Positions 8,274 through 15,914 of a DNA stretch of 64,000 nt are shown here, piece after piece. Below the pieces are notes generated by a model that was not told the origin of the DNA, searched no databases, and saw only the letters and a list, made by a program, of their open reading frames with translations. The stretch is from NCBI RefSeq assembly GCF_050847355.1, contig NZ_CP193759.1:124001-188000 (forward strand), written 5' to 3'. The DNA is from Limimaricola sp027213785 (GTDB taxonomy: Bacteria; Pseudomonadota; Alphaproteobacteria; Rhodobacterales; Rhodobacteraceae). Numbering within the stretch: the stretch's first letter is position 1; each line of letters starts with the position of its first letter. Made by a program: the position numbers and the translations under genes.

Positions 8274-9641
8274 ATGATGTCTGACACTGCCACCCGCCGC
8301 GCGACGCCCTCGAACCGCACCGTTTTCGACGTCGCATGGCCGCTGACCTTCAAGGCGATGATGGTCAACGGCATCGTGCTGATCGACGCCTATCTCGTCT
8401 CGGGGCTGGGCGAGCCGGCGCTGGCCGCGATGGGTCTCGCCTCGGCCTTCGGCACGCTGCTGGTCGGCACGCTCTTCGCTTTCTCCACCGCCACCCAGAT
8501 CCGGTTGGCCCAGGCGGTCGGTTCGGGTCGGCCGGTGGCGCTCAAGACCGGCTTCTATGCCGGGCTGATCACCAACCTCGCCGTCGCCATGATCGGCACC
8601 GTCTTCGTTGCGGCCTTCGGCGGGCTGGTCCTCGACCGCATCGCGCATACGCCCTGGATCGCGGAGCAGGCGAGGGCATATCTCAACATCTTTCTCCTGG
8701 TGGTGCTCTGCGAGGCGGTGGCGCAATGCGTGGGCAGCTTCTTCAACGGCAGCGGCCGCACCATCATCCCGCTCAAGAGCTATGTTTTCGCGATTCCGAT
8801 CAACGTGGCGACAAGCTACCTGCTGATCCACGGGGCCGCGGGGCTGCCGGGGCTCGGCGTCACAGGTGCCGCGATCGGCAGCGCACTCGGGGCTCTGGCC
8901 CGCACGCTCTACCTCGCCCGCGCCTTTCACTGCGAAACCGGCAGCTATCGAAGCGAGCCGGGCTGGCTCAACGGCACGCTGTGGCAGTCGCTGGGGCGGC
9001 ATCTCAACTTCTCGATGCCGATCGCCGGTACCTTCGTCAGCAACGCGGTCGCGAACTATGCCGCGATGCTGCTCTTCGCCAAGATGAGCGTGAACCAGTT
9101 CGCCGCGATCACGCTGATCCTGCCATGGGTGCAGGCGGCGGGAACATTCGGCATCGCCTGGGCGCAATCGACGGGCATCATCGTGGCGCAGCTTCTGGGC
9201 AGCAACCGCAGCGGCGATGAGCTGGATCGCTTCCTGGTCCGCGCCTGGCGCATGGCCTTCGTTGCGGCCGGGCTGGTTTCGACCACCTATCTCTTCATCT
9301 GCCTCGGATCGGGCTGGATCTATGGCAATCTCGAACAGGAAACCACCGCGGCGCTGCTGAGCTTCCTGCCGGTGCTGTTGCTTCTGCCCTTTCCCAAGGG
9401 GTCGAACGCCATCTGCGGCCAGACGCTTCGGGCCGGGGGCGACACGCTCTACGTGATGAACATCTTCGTCGCGGCGCAATGGCTGGTGCGGATTCCGCTG
9501 ACCGCGCTCTTCGTGCTGCATCTCGACCTGTCGGTGACCTGGGTCTTCGCGCTGTTCCTGATCGAGGAGCTGGTCAAGTTCCCGCTTTTCCACCTGCGGC
9601 TCTACAAGGGCGAATGGAAGCGCGGCCTCGCCGCGGAGTGA
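8274..9641 (+). CDS. MATE-family efflux transporter
   Basis: A 455-residue integral membrane protein with about twelve hydrophobic segments in two homologous halves, matching the MATE (DinF/NorM) fold. It starts at ATG 8274 or the adjacent ATG 8277; neither has a strong ribosome-binding site. MATE proteins export cationic or other compounds using Na+ or H+ gradients. It sits 3' of the PL7 lyase in the same orientation, separated by a hairpin, and faces the convergent GNAT gene. Its substrate cannot be read from sequence. A link to alginate metabolism is only positional. Confidence 0.88.
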   Translation: MMSDTATRRATPSNRTVFDVAWPLTFKAMMVNGIVLIDAYLVSGLGEPALAAMGLASAFGTLLVGTLFAFSTATQIRLAQAVGSGRPVALKTGFYAGLITNLAVAMIGTVFVAAFGGLVLDRIAHTPWIAEQARAYLNIFLLVVLCEAVAQCVGSFFNGSGRTIIPLKSYVFAIPINVATSYLLIHGAAGLPGLGVTGAAIGSALGALARTLYLARAFHCETGSYRSEPGWLNGTLWQSLGRHLNFSMPIAGTFVSNAVANYAAMLLFAKMSVNQFAAITLILPWVQAAGTFGIAWAQSTGIIVAQLLGSNRSGDELDRFLVRAWRMAFVAAGLVSTTYLFICLGSGWIYGNLEQETTAALLSFLPVLLLLPFPKGSNAICGQTLRAGGDTLYVMNIFVAAQWLVRIPLTALFVLHLDLSVTWVFALFLIEELVKFPLFHLRLYKGEWKRGLAAE

Positions 9642-9668
9642 GGTCTGCGTCCAACCGTCGGGGTGGGC

Positions 9669-10169
9669 TTAATCCTGCAGGCCGTCGCTGAATCTCACCT
9701 CGCCTTCGGGCCGGTCGCTTCCGAAGGCGAGCCGTTGGACATGCCTCGTCGGAATATCCTTGTAGGTGAGAGCACCGTCGCTGACGAAGCCGAACCGTCC
9801 GTAGAAGGCAGGGTCGCCGATCAGCACGCACCCTTTCGCTCCGTGCGCGCCGAGCCGCGTCAGACCGGCCTGCATCAGAGCCGAGCCGATCCCCACGCCT
9901 TGCCGGGCGGGCAGGACGGAGACCGGGCCCACTCCGAACCAGCCTTCGCGCGTCTTGCCGATCGCGGCTGGCGAGAACGCGACATGGCCCAAAATCTCTT
10001 CTCCTTCGAGCGCGACCAGCGAAAGGGCGAGGTCGCCGTCCCGCCGCAGCCTGTCCAGCGCGTCCGCCTCCGTGCCGTCGCTGAAGCGCATCGGCTCGAA
10101 GGCGGCGGTCGTCAGCCGGCGGATCGCATCCACGTCGGCCGGGGTTTCCGAACGAATGATCATGGCCAT
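9669..10169 (-). CDS. GNAT-family N-acetyltransferase (YhbS-like)
   Basis: A 166-residue acetyltransferase starting at ATG 10169 (MAMIIRSET); ATG 10163 is an alternative. The acetyl-CoA-binding motif is the QGVGIGSAL region, followed by KGCVLIGDPAFYGRFGF, characteristic of YhbS-type GNATs. The acceptor substrate is unknown. It converges on the MATE gene with only 27 bp between stop codons and lies downstream of the mannonate dehydratase gene, probably in its own unit. No role in uronate metabolism is apparent. Confidence 0.85.
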   Translation of the reverse strand: MAMIIRSETPADVDAIRRLTTAAFEPMRFSDGTEADALDRLRRDGDLALSLVALEGEEILGHVAFSPAAIGKTREGWFGVGPVSVLPARQGVGIGSALMQAGLTRLGAHGAKGCVLIGDPAFYGRFGFVSDGALTYKDIPTRHVQRLAFGSDRPEGEVRFSDGLQD

Positions 10170-10311
10170 GGATGAGGCCCGAAACGGATAGCCGTGGCAA
10201 GGCACTCGCCATTCAGGACGGGTTTGGCCTGACAGCAGGGCCGGGCGCGATAAGTCCCCGGACGCCCGGCCGTAAGCGGGGCAGGGAAGCTCGCCCCGCC
10301 CGGGATGCGCC

Positions 10312-11538
10312 TCAGTAGTTCCACATCGTGCCGTCCTCGAGCCGCACGACGGGGTGGCTGCCGGGCCTGTATTCGTAGCGCGCGGCCTCCGTCTCGTCGA
10401 AATCGACGCCGAGACCGGGTGCGTCGCTGACGAAGACCATGCCGTTCTCCATCCGGTGCTCGGACGGAAACAGCGCGTCGCATTCCGGCGTGCCCAGAAC
10501 GAGGTATTCCTGAATCCCGAAATTGGGCGCCCATGCGTTGAGATGCGCATGCGCCGCCATGCAGATCGGCGAATGGCTCGGCGCCCCGTGAAAGCCGGTG
10601 CGCACATGGTGCAACCCGGCGAGATCGACGATCCGCTTCACATGGGTGATGCCGCCGGCATAGGTGACGGCGACGCGGATGAAGTCGATCATCTCCCTCT
10701 CGATCAGCTTGTTGCAATCCCAGATCGAGTTGAACACCTCGCCTATGGCCACCGGCACGGTGGAGTGCTGCCGCAGCAGCCTGAGCGCGTCCTGATCGTC
10801 GGCGGGGGTCGGGTCCTCGAGCCAGAACAGCCGCGCCGGCTCGACCTCCTTGGCGAAGGCCGCCGCCTCGCGCGGGGTGAGCCGGTGGTGCACGTCGTGC
10901 AGGATCTTCAGCTCGGGGCCGAACCGCTCTCGGATCCGCATCAGCGCCTCGGGCATGAAGCGCAGGTACTTGTCGCTGTCCCAGATTTCGAGCTTGGGCC
11001 GGATGCCGCTGTAATCGGTGATGTAGTTCTTCACGTCACCCTTCGTCTCGGGCACCGCGTAGCTCGCCGTCGGCATGCCGGGGATGCCGCATTGCACGCG
11101 AACCGCCTTGTAGCCCGCCTCGACGTAATGGGCGATCGAGTCCATCAGGTCCTCGAGATCGGCGCCTGTGGCGTGGGCGTACACCAGCGCGCCATCGCGG
11201 CTCTTGCCACCGAAGAGCTGGTAGAGCGGCATGTTGGCGAGCTTGCCCTTGATGTCCCAAAGCGCCATGTCGATGGCGCCATAGGCCGCCATGGCGATGG
11301 GGCCGCGCCGGAAATAGGCGCCACGATAGAGGAATTGCCAGATGTCCTCGCTTCGGCGCGGGTCCATCCCGATCAGGTTCGGGATCAGGTAGTCCTGCAG
11401 GTATTTCGCGGGCAGGGTCTCGCGGTTGTTGAGTGTCGCATCGCCCAGGCCATAGACGCCCTGATCGGTCATGATCTTGAGCGTGACGTAGTTCTTAGCC
11501 GGGCCGCCGACGAACAGCTTGGCATCGGTGATCTTCAT
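10312..11538 (-). CDS. D-mannonate dehydratase, enolase superfamily (ManD/RspA type)
   Basis: A 408-residue protein, close to the usual length for ManD. Metal-binding and catalytic landmarks are visible: HDVHHRLTP, FWLEDPTP, IGEVFNSI and FHGAPSHSP, with Arg in the AVRVQ strand. ManD enzymes dehydrate D-mannonate to 2-keto-3-deoxygluconate; some members act weakly on D-gluconate or have other acid-sugar substrates. It is the minus-strand counterpart of the alginate operon and its product would feed the KDG kinase at 5616-6560. It follows the Gfo/Idh/MocA gene by 165 bp, with two small hairpins between. Confidence 0.9.
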   Translation of the reverse strand: MKITDAKLFVGGPAKNYVTLKIMTDQGVYGLGDATLNNRETLPAKYLQDYLIPNLIGMDPRRSEDIWQFLYRGAYFRRGPIAMAAYGAIDMALWDIKGKLANMPLYQLFGGKSRDGALVYAHATGADLEDLMDSIAHYVEAGYKAVRVQCGIPGMPTASYAVPETKGDVKNYITDYSGIRPKLEIWDSDKYLRFMPEALMRIRERFGPELKILHDVHHRLTPREAAAFAKEVEPARLFWLEDPTPADDQDALRLLRQHSTVPVAIGEVFNSIWDCNKLIEREMIDFIRVAVTYAGGITHVKRIVDLAGLHHVRTGFHGAPSHSPICMAAHAHLNAWAPNFGIQEYLVLGTPECDALFPSEHRMENGMVFVSDAPGLGVDFDETEAARYEYRPGSHPVVRLEDGTMWNY

Positions 11539-11604
11539 GGGGTCGGGTCTCCCTCGAAGCGGGCGGTGATCGCCGCTCCCGCAGGAGCGCGGACCCCGCC
11601 TGCC

Positions 11605-11656
11605 GGCCCTTCGGGCCGTTCATGGATGATTGAGAGCCGGGCCGGCGCGGCCCGGC
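11605..11656 (-). terminator. Two intergenic hairpins between oxidoreductase and mannonate dehydratase genes
   Basis: A perfect 8-bp stem (GCCGGGCC at 11636-11643 with 11649-11656, 5-nt loop) sits 47 bp past the oxidoreductase stop codon at 11704. A second 5-bp stem (GGCCC at 11605-11609 with 11613-11617) follows. Neither has a U-tract; they may tune downstream expression. Confidence 0.4.
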
Positions 11657-11703
11657 GGCTTGTCGTGGCGCATCCTCGGGAATGCGCGTGGATCGAACCG
11701 TTT

Positions 11704-12831
11704 TCAGGCGAGACCGGTCACATCCGTCCAGTTGTCGTTCCTGCGGATCAGGTCGATGATCTGCTGGTACTGACTGCCCTCCCTGAAGGTCGGGTAGGGC
11801 TCGACCGTCTCGCCGCGAACGTCGCGCACGAACTCGCGGGCAAGATGGTGCCAGCACTGCTCGGTCTCGCCGCGCACATCCGGCACGGAAGCGGCGATGT
11901 CGCAGGGCAGCGGCAATTCCCGCCAGGCCTTGTTCTCATGCAGATACAGCTGACCGCTGCCGTAATGGCCCTTGGCGTAGATCGCCCCCTTGGTGCCGTA
12001 GAAGACGATATGATCCTCGTGGAAGCGCGGCACCAGCCCGCCATGCTTGAACAGCACCGAGACCGGGGTGTCGGCGAAACGGCTCTCCAGCCGCGCCATT
12101 ACCGTATAGGACCACTCGACATCGCTCTCGCCCCACTCAAGCGAGGGGTCGTCGAGGTTCTGGGGGATGAAGTCGCGCCGAGTGGCGAAGTTGTGCACCC
12201 CTTCGACGATCGGCGCGCGGCCCAGATCGTCCCGCACCTCGCCCGCGATCGACAGGATCCTGTTACCCAGCACCGAGGTCACGATCGACAGCGTGTGGGT
12301 GAAGTTGTTGTTGAGGCGTCCGCCGCCTTCCTCCTTGCGGTGCGACCAGCCGAAGGGGATCTCGCGTTCGAGGTTGAAATGCGAAATGCATTCGACCTCG
12401 GTAGGCGCGCCGATCGCGCCTTCGGCCACGAGCCGCTTGGCATGCAGGATGCTCGGGGCGTAGCGAAAGCTCGCGGCATAGGCCGTCTTGACCCCCTTCC
12501 GCCGCGCCAGCTCGTAAAGCTCGGCCGCCGTGTCACCCTCCGCCGTCATCGGCTTGTCGCAGAACACGTGGCAGCCGAACGCGATCGCCTGCTTGATCGG
12601 TTCGTAATGGGCGCCGCCGGGGGTCGCGATGGAGACGATGTCGGGACGGCAGGTCTCGAGTGCCTCCTGCCAGTCGGTCCCAGAATAGGGGATATCCATG
12701 TTCCGGGCGACCTCGTCTACGACGCACGGGGTGCGGCCGACGATCCCCACGACGTCGGCCCCGGCGCCCCGGAATGCCTCGGCGTGACCCTGACCGGCGA
12801 AACCGGTCCCGTAAATCAAGACTCTAGTCAT
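11704..12831 (-). CDS. Gfo/Idh/MocA-family oxidoreductase
   Basis: A 375-residue NAD(P)-dependent sugar oxidoreductase. The N-terminal Rossmann motif is YGTGFAGQGHAEAF and the conserved CDKP segment (HVFCDKPM) carries the family lysine. The C-terminal alpha/beta domain has the usual GGGRLNNNFTHTLS-type substrate helix. It sits between the mannonate dehydratase and the second binding-protein gene, all on the minus strand, suggesting oxidation, reduction or epimerisation of a uronate or aldonate in the same pathway. The actual substrate is not recognisable. Confidence 0.85.
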   Translation of the reverse strand: MTRVLIYGTGFAGQGHAEAFRGAGADVVGIVGRTPCVVDEVARNMDIPYSGTDWQEALETCRPDIVSIATPGGAHYEPIKQAIAFGCHVFCDKPMTAEGDTAAELYELARRKGVKTAYAASFRYAPSILHAKRLVAEGAIGAPTEVECISHFNLEREIPFGWSHRKEEGGGRLNNNFTHTLSIVTSVLGNRILSIAGEVRDDLGRAPIVEGVHNFATRRDFIPQNLDDPSLEWGESDVEWSYTVMARLESRFADTPVSVLFKHGGLVPRFHEDHIVFYGTKGAIYAKGHYGSGQLYLHENKAWRELPLPCDIAASVPDVRGETEQCWHHLAREFVRDVRGETVEPYPTFREGSQYQQIIDLIRRNDNWTDVTGLA

Positions 12832-12968
12832 GTTATCCTACTTTTGGCCTAACGGCGATTTAGGGAGTTTCTGGGTGCCAGACGCGCTCGCGCCGGATCG
12901 GTCGGTGCGCCGGCCGGGCAGAGGCATGCCGCGATCGGATCGACCGCGGCATGTGTGAGGCGAGGGGC

Positions 12969-14516
12969 TCAGCCGTATTGCCGCGCATAGGCGGCGTTCA
13001 TGACCTCGATCACCTCGTCGAAGCCCATCTTGTCGAGCGTCGCGAGATAGCCGTTCCAATCCGCCTCGACATCGCCATTGCCGAGCACCCAGGCTTGCTG
13101 GCGCTCCAGCATGTAGCTCTGGATCGAGGGCCAGTACTTGTCGTAGACCGCCTGCTCCTCCTTGCTGAAGGCGACGCCGAGGAACTGGTCCACAAGCAGA
13201 TCGTGGGAGTCGTAAAGTTCGATTCCCTCGCGCGCGGCGGGGGCGGTCCATTGCCACTCGTAGCGATAGTCCTGCCAGTAGCCCTTCTTGATCTGCGCGC
13301 CGATGGCCCAGAGCTGGCTGTTCACCGGCTGGTCGCTGTTCAGCACCTCCGGTTTGAACACTGGCTCGCCGTCGATCATCTCGTACTGCTCGCCCTCGAT
13401 CCCGAAATTCGACAGCAGGCGACCCGTTTCCGTGAACCAGAAGTCGAAATATTTAATGGTCTCGACGGGGTGCGCGTTGGAGTGGCTGATCGCCCAGCCA
13501 TCGGGCTTGATCGGGATGCGACGATGCTCCTCGATGCGGCGGCCGCTGACCGATTTCGGCGGCAGCATCGGCACGAAGTCGAAGCCCTCGATCTCGCCCG
13601 AAAGCGAGGCGTTGTAGCCCGAGGTCGAAGCGAACCAGTCATGCGTCATACCGCCCAGATCTTCGCCAAGCAGGTAGTCGCGGGCGCTGGAGCCACGGGT
13701 GAACACCTCCCGGTCGATCAGCCCCTCGCGATACCACTGCGCGATGTTGGCGAGGCCGATCTTGTAGTTCTCCTGAGCGTAGGGGTGCACCACCTCGCCA
13801 TCATCATTGACCATGAAATCATGCGACGTGTCCGAGCCCGAGGAGCGGCCATCCCAGAGCACCACGAGCCGCATCAGCTCTTCCCAATCGCGCACGAAGA
13901 ACGGAATCTCGTCTTTCTTTCCGTTGCCGTTGGGGTCCTGATCACGGAAGGCGACGAGCGTGTCGTAAAGCGCGTCGACATCGTCGGGACGCTCGAGGCC
14001 CAGCTTGTCGAGCCAATCCTGCCGGACAAAGTAGGCTCGGCCGTATTTCCCGTCGGGCAGATAGGGGATGTAGTACATGTTGCCGTCGTAGGCCGAGATC
14101 GCCCGGCGCAGCTCGGGGCGTTCGTCGAAGAAGGCCTTGATGTGGGGTGCATGCTCCTCGATCAGCTGGTTCAGCGGCAGGAAGGCGCCCTGCGGGCCAT
14201 ATTCATTGACTGGCTGCTTGATGAGCTGGCTGCCGACGATATCGGGCATCCTGCCCATCGCCAGCAGCAGGTTCATCGCCTCGCGCGTGTCGTTGGTGTT
14301 CTTGCCGGCCGTCGCTTCGATCAGGTGGATACCGGTCAGCTCGCGTGCCTTCTGCTCTACCGGGTAGCTTTCGTCATAGCCTTGGGAGCGGTCCCAATGC
14401 ATGTGGATTGAAAGCTCCAGCGGCGTATCGGTGATCCGCAGCTCCTCCTCTGCGGCGGCCGCGCTGGCCAGGCATGTCGTGCTCAGGATGGCCGAAACCA
14501 AAGACGCTCTACGCAT
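12969..14516 (-). CDS. Extracellular solute-binding protein, AlgQ-like
   Basis: A 515-residue periplasmic binding protein. ATG 14516 is chosen because GGGAGG lies just upstream and it opens a clean signal peptide (MRRASLVSAILSTTCLASAAAA); a start ten codons earlier lacks both. A DPNGNGKKDEIPF loop resembles the EF-hand-like calcium site of the Sphingomonas alginate-binding proteins AlgQ1/AlgQ2. It is the paralogue of the truncated protein at the window start. It probably binds uronic-acid oligomers for an ABC importer; the permeases are not adjacent. Confidence 0.9.
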   Translation of the reverse strand: MRRASLVSAILSTTCLASAAAAEEELRITDTPLELSIHMHWDRSQGYDESYPVEQKARELTGIHLIEATAGKNTNDTREAMNLLLAMGRMPDIVGSQLIKQPVNEYGPQGAFLPLNQLIEEHAPHIKAFFDERPELRRAISAYDGNMYYIPYLPDGKYGRAYFVRQDWLDKLGLERPDDVDALYDTLVAFRDQDPNGNGKKDEIPFFVRDWEELMRLVVLWDGRSSGSDTSHDFMVNDDGEVVHPYAQENYKIGLANIAQWYREGLIDREVFTRGSSARDYLLGEDLGGMTHDWFASTSGYNASLSGEIEGFDFVPMLPPKSVSGRRIEEHRRIPIKPDGWAISHSNAHPVETIKYFDFWFTETGRLLSNFGIEGEQYEMIDGEPVFKPEVLNSDQPVNSQLWAIGAQIKKGYWQDYRYEWQWTAPAAREGIELYDSHDLLVDQFLGVAFSKEEQAVYDKYWPSIQSYMLERQQAWVLGNGDVEADWNGYLATLDKMGFDEVIEVMNAAYARQYG

Positions 14517-14651
14517 ACTGTCCTCCCTCTTGCGCAAATCGTTCATTCATGGGTGCGCGCCCCGAGCGGAGGCTCACCCATGGTCGTGCCGGCGCGGCCT
14601 CCTTACCGCGTCCAGTCCTTGCATCCGGCTCGGCCGCGTCGGGCCGCCCCG

Positions 14652-15470
14652 TCAGTTCGCGGTCGGCAACTCGATCAGCCCGTGCAGCCTTTCATCCGTG
14701 AAGAGGACACCGACCTGCCGGTCCAGATCACCGATATGCGCCCGGAGCGCGGCCTCGGCAGCTTGTGGGTCGCGGGCGCGAATCGCGTCCGCGATCGCGG
14801 CGTGTTCCGCGATCACCTCGGGGCCGCGCAGAATTCGGTGCTGGCGGCGAATGAGCCGGGCGCGGTTCAGGTCGAATTGCGATCGCCGGGCGGTGGCCCA
14901 GGCATCGGCATGTCCGGACAGAACGAAGAGTTGGCGGTGAAATCTCTCGTCGAGTTCGAAGAAGGCGGTGGCGTCATCGCGGTCGAGCGCGTCGGATTGC
15001 AGGCCGAGAATGCCGTCGAGATCCTCGACCCGATGGCGGGGATCCGGGCGGGTCGCCGCGTCGTGCACGGCCCCGAGTTCGAGTTGCAACCGGATGAAGC
15101 AGGCGGTCGTGTAGCGGCTGACCGAGATCTTTGTGACGTAGGTCCCGCTTTGCGGCACGATCTTGACCAGCTGCACCTCGTCGAGCCGGATCAGCGCCTC
15201 GCGCACCGGTGTCTTGCTGGCATCGAGCGCAGCGGCGATCTCTTTCTCCGAAAGTCTCTGACCGGGGCGCAGCTTCACCGAAACGATGAGATCCCGCAGG
15301 GCATCGAACACCTGAAAGGTGATGTTGGCCCTCGGATCGAGCCGGGTGCCGGCCAGCAGTTCAGCGACAGGAACGGGCTGGGGCGGGTAGGTCTGCGGCG
15401 ATGGGTTCTGCAATTCGCTCTCCCGAACCAAACGGGGGTGACGACCTCGCTCGGAGGCCGCGCCTCTCAC
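14652..15470 (-). CDS. GntR-family transcriptional regulator, FCD (FadR) type
   Basis: A 272-residue regulator with an N-terminal winged helix (about 50-115, LSEKEIAAALDASKTPVREA) and a C-terminal FCD domain (about 125-260) with the usual acidic and His ligands (ELDERFHRQL, AEHAAI, LRAHI). The annotated start is GTG 15470; the first 40 residues are poorly conserved in type, so a start nearer residue 20 (TTG after GGGAG) is possible. FCD regulators commonly sense sugar acids. It is divergent from xylB but lies beside the uronate genes, so it most likely controls them. A 12-bp palindrome lies 8 bp upstream of its start. Confidence 0.88.
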   Translation of the reverse strand: MRGAASERGRHPRLVRESELQNPSPQTYPPQPVPVAELLAGTRLDPRANITFQVFDALRDLIVSVKLRPGQRLSEKEIAAALDASKTPVREALIRLDEVQLVKIVPQSGTYVTKISVSRYTTACFIRLQLELGAVHDAATRPDPRHRVEDLDGILGLQSDALDRDDATAFFELDERFHRQLFVLSGHADAWATARRSQFDLNRARLIRRQHRILRGPEVIAEHAAIADAIRARDPQAAEAALRAHIGDLDRQVGVLFTDERLHGLIELPTAN

Positions 15471-15478
15471 TTCGTGCT

Positions 15479-15490
15479 CTGATATATCAG
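15479..15490. promoter_or_regulatory. Perfect 12-bp palindrome upstream of the GntR gene, candidate autoregulatory operator
   Basis: CTGATATATCAG is fully palindromic and lies 8 bases upstream of the GntR start, in an AT-rich stretch of an otherwise GC-rich window. FCD-type GntR proteins bind short AT-rich palindromes, so autoregulation is plausible but inferred. Confidence 0.5.
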
Positions 15491-15541
15491 TTTGGCAATC
15501 TTATAATAATAGTTAAACATTTGTTTGCTATGTAGGCAGAT

Positions 15542-15602
15542 GCTGGAAAGATTCGTCAACTGCCATTTCCAGCGGCGGAAGTAGCTTGCTTCCACTTCCA
15601 GC
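15542..15602. promoter_or_regulatory. Triple GCTGGAA inverted/direct repeats between gntR and xylB
   Basis: GCTGGAAA (15542-15549) is mirrored by TTTCCAGC (15566-15573), and a further CTTCCAGC ends at 15602. The spacing of the first pair is 16 bp. The region is AT-richer than its surroundings and lies in the divergent promoter space, so these are candidate operators for one of the two flanking regulators. Confidence 0.4.
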
Positions 15603-15721
15603 ATCAATGTTGCTTGTGCCGGGATGGCCCAAGCTACCATGCAGCCGCAGCAGAAGGGTTCGAGAGCATGGCATCGCTAACGTCCAGCAACACCAGATCC
15701 TGCTTTGCAGGAGATGCAGGT

Positions 15722-15737
15722 TGATGTACGTAACTCA
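15722..15737. promoter_or_regulatory. Operator-like site upstream of xylB
   Basis: TGATGTACGTAACTCA is a partial palindrome (TGA, central ACGT, TCA) and shares its first 11 bases with TGATGTACGTTAATCA at 18556-18571 before xylA. Two copies, each before a xylose gene, next to a LacI-family regulator whose relatives bind 14-20 bp palindromes, make this a good operator candidate. Confidence 0.6.
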
Positions 15738-15914
15738 TATGCGGATGGCCCTGTCGCGAAGCCGTGGCCGGTCAGGGGTTTGGGAGGAACAGCCGATGGA
15801 TGCCAACAGAACGGCGCAGGCGGATACCGTTTTGTATACGGCGCCGCCGATCCGTATGCGTCATGCGTCGAGCCGCATCCTTTCGCACAGACGCTACCGG
15901 GCAGGAAGGTCGTC

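Noticed and set aside
10354..12852. 830-codon plus-strand frame opposite the mannonate dehydratase and MocA-type genes
   Set aside because: It is an antisense shadow; the minus-strand products have clear catalytic motifs.
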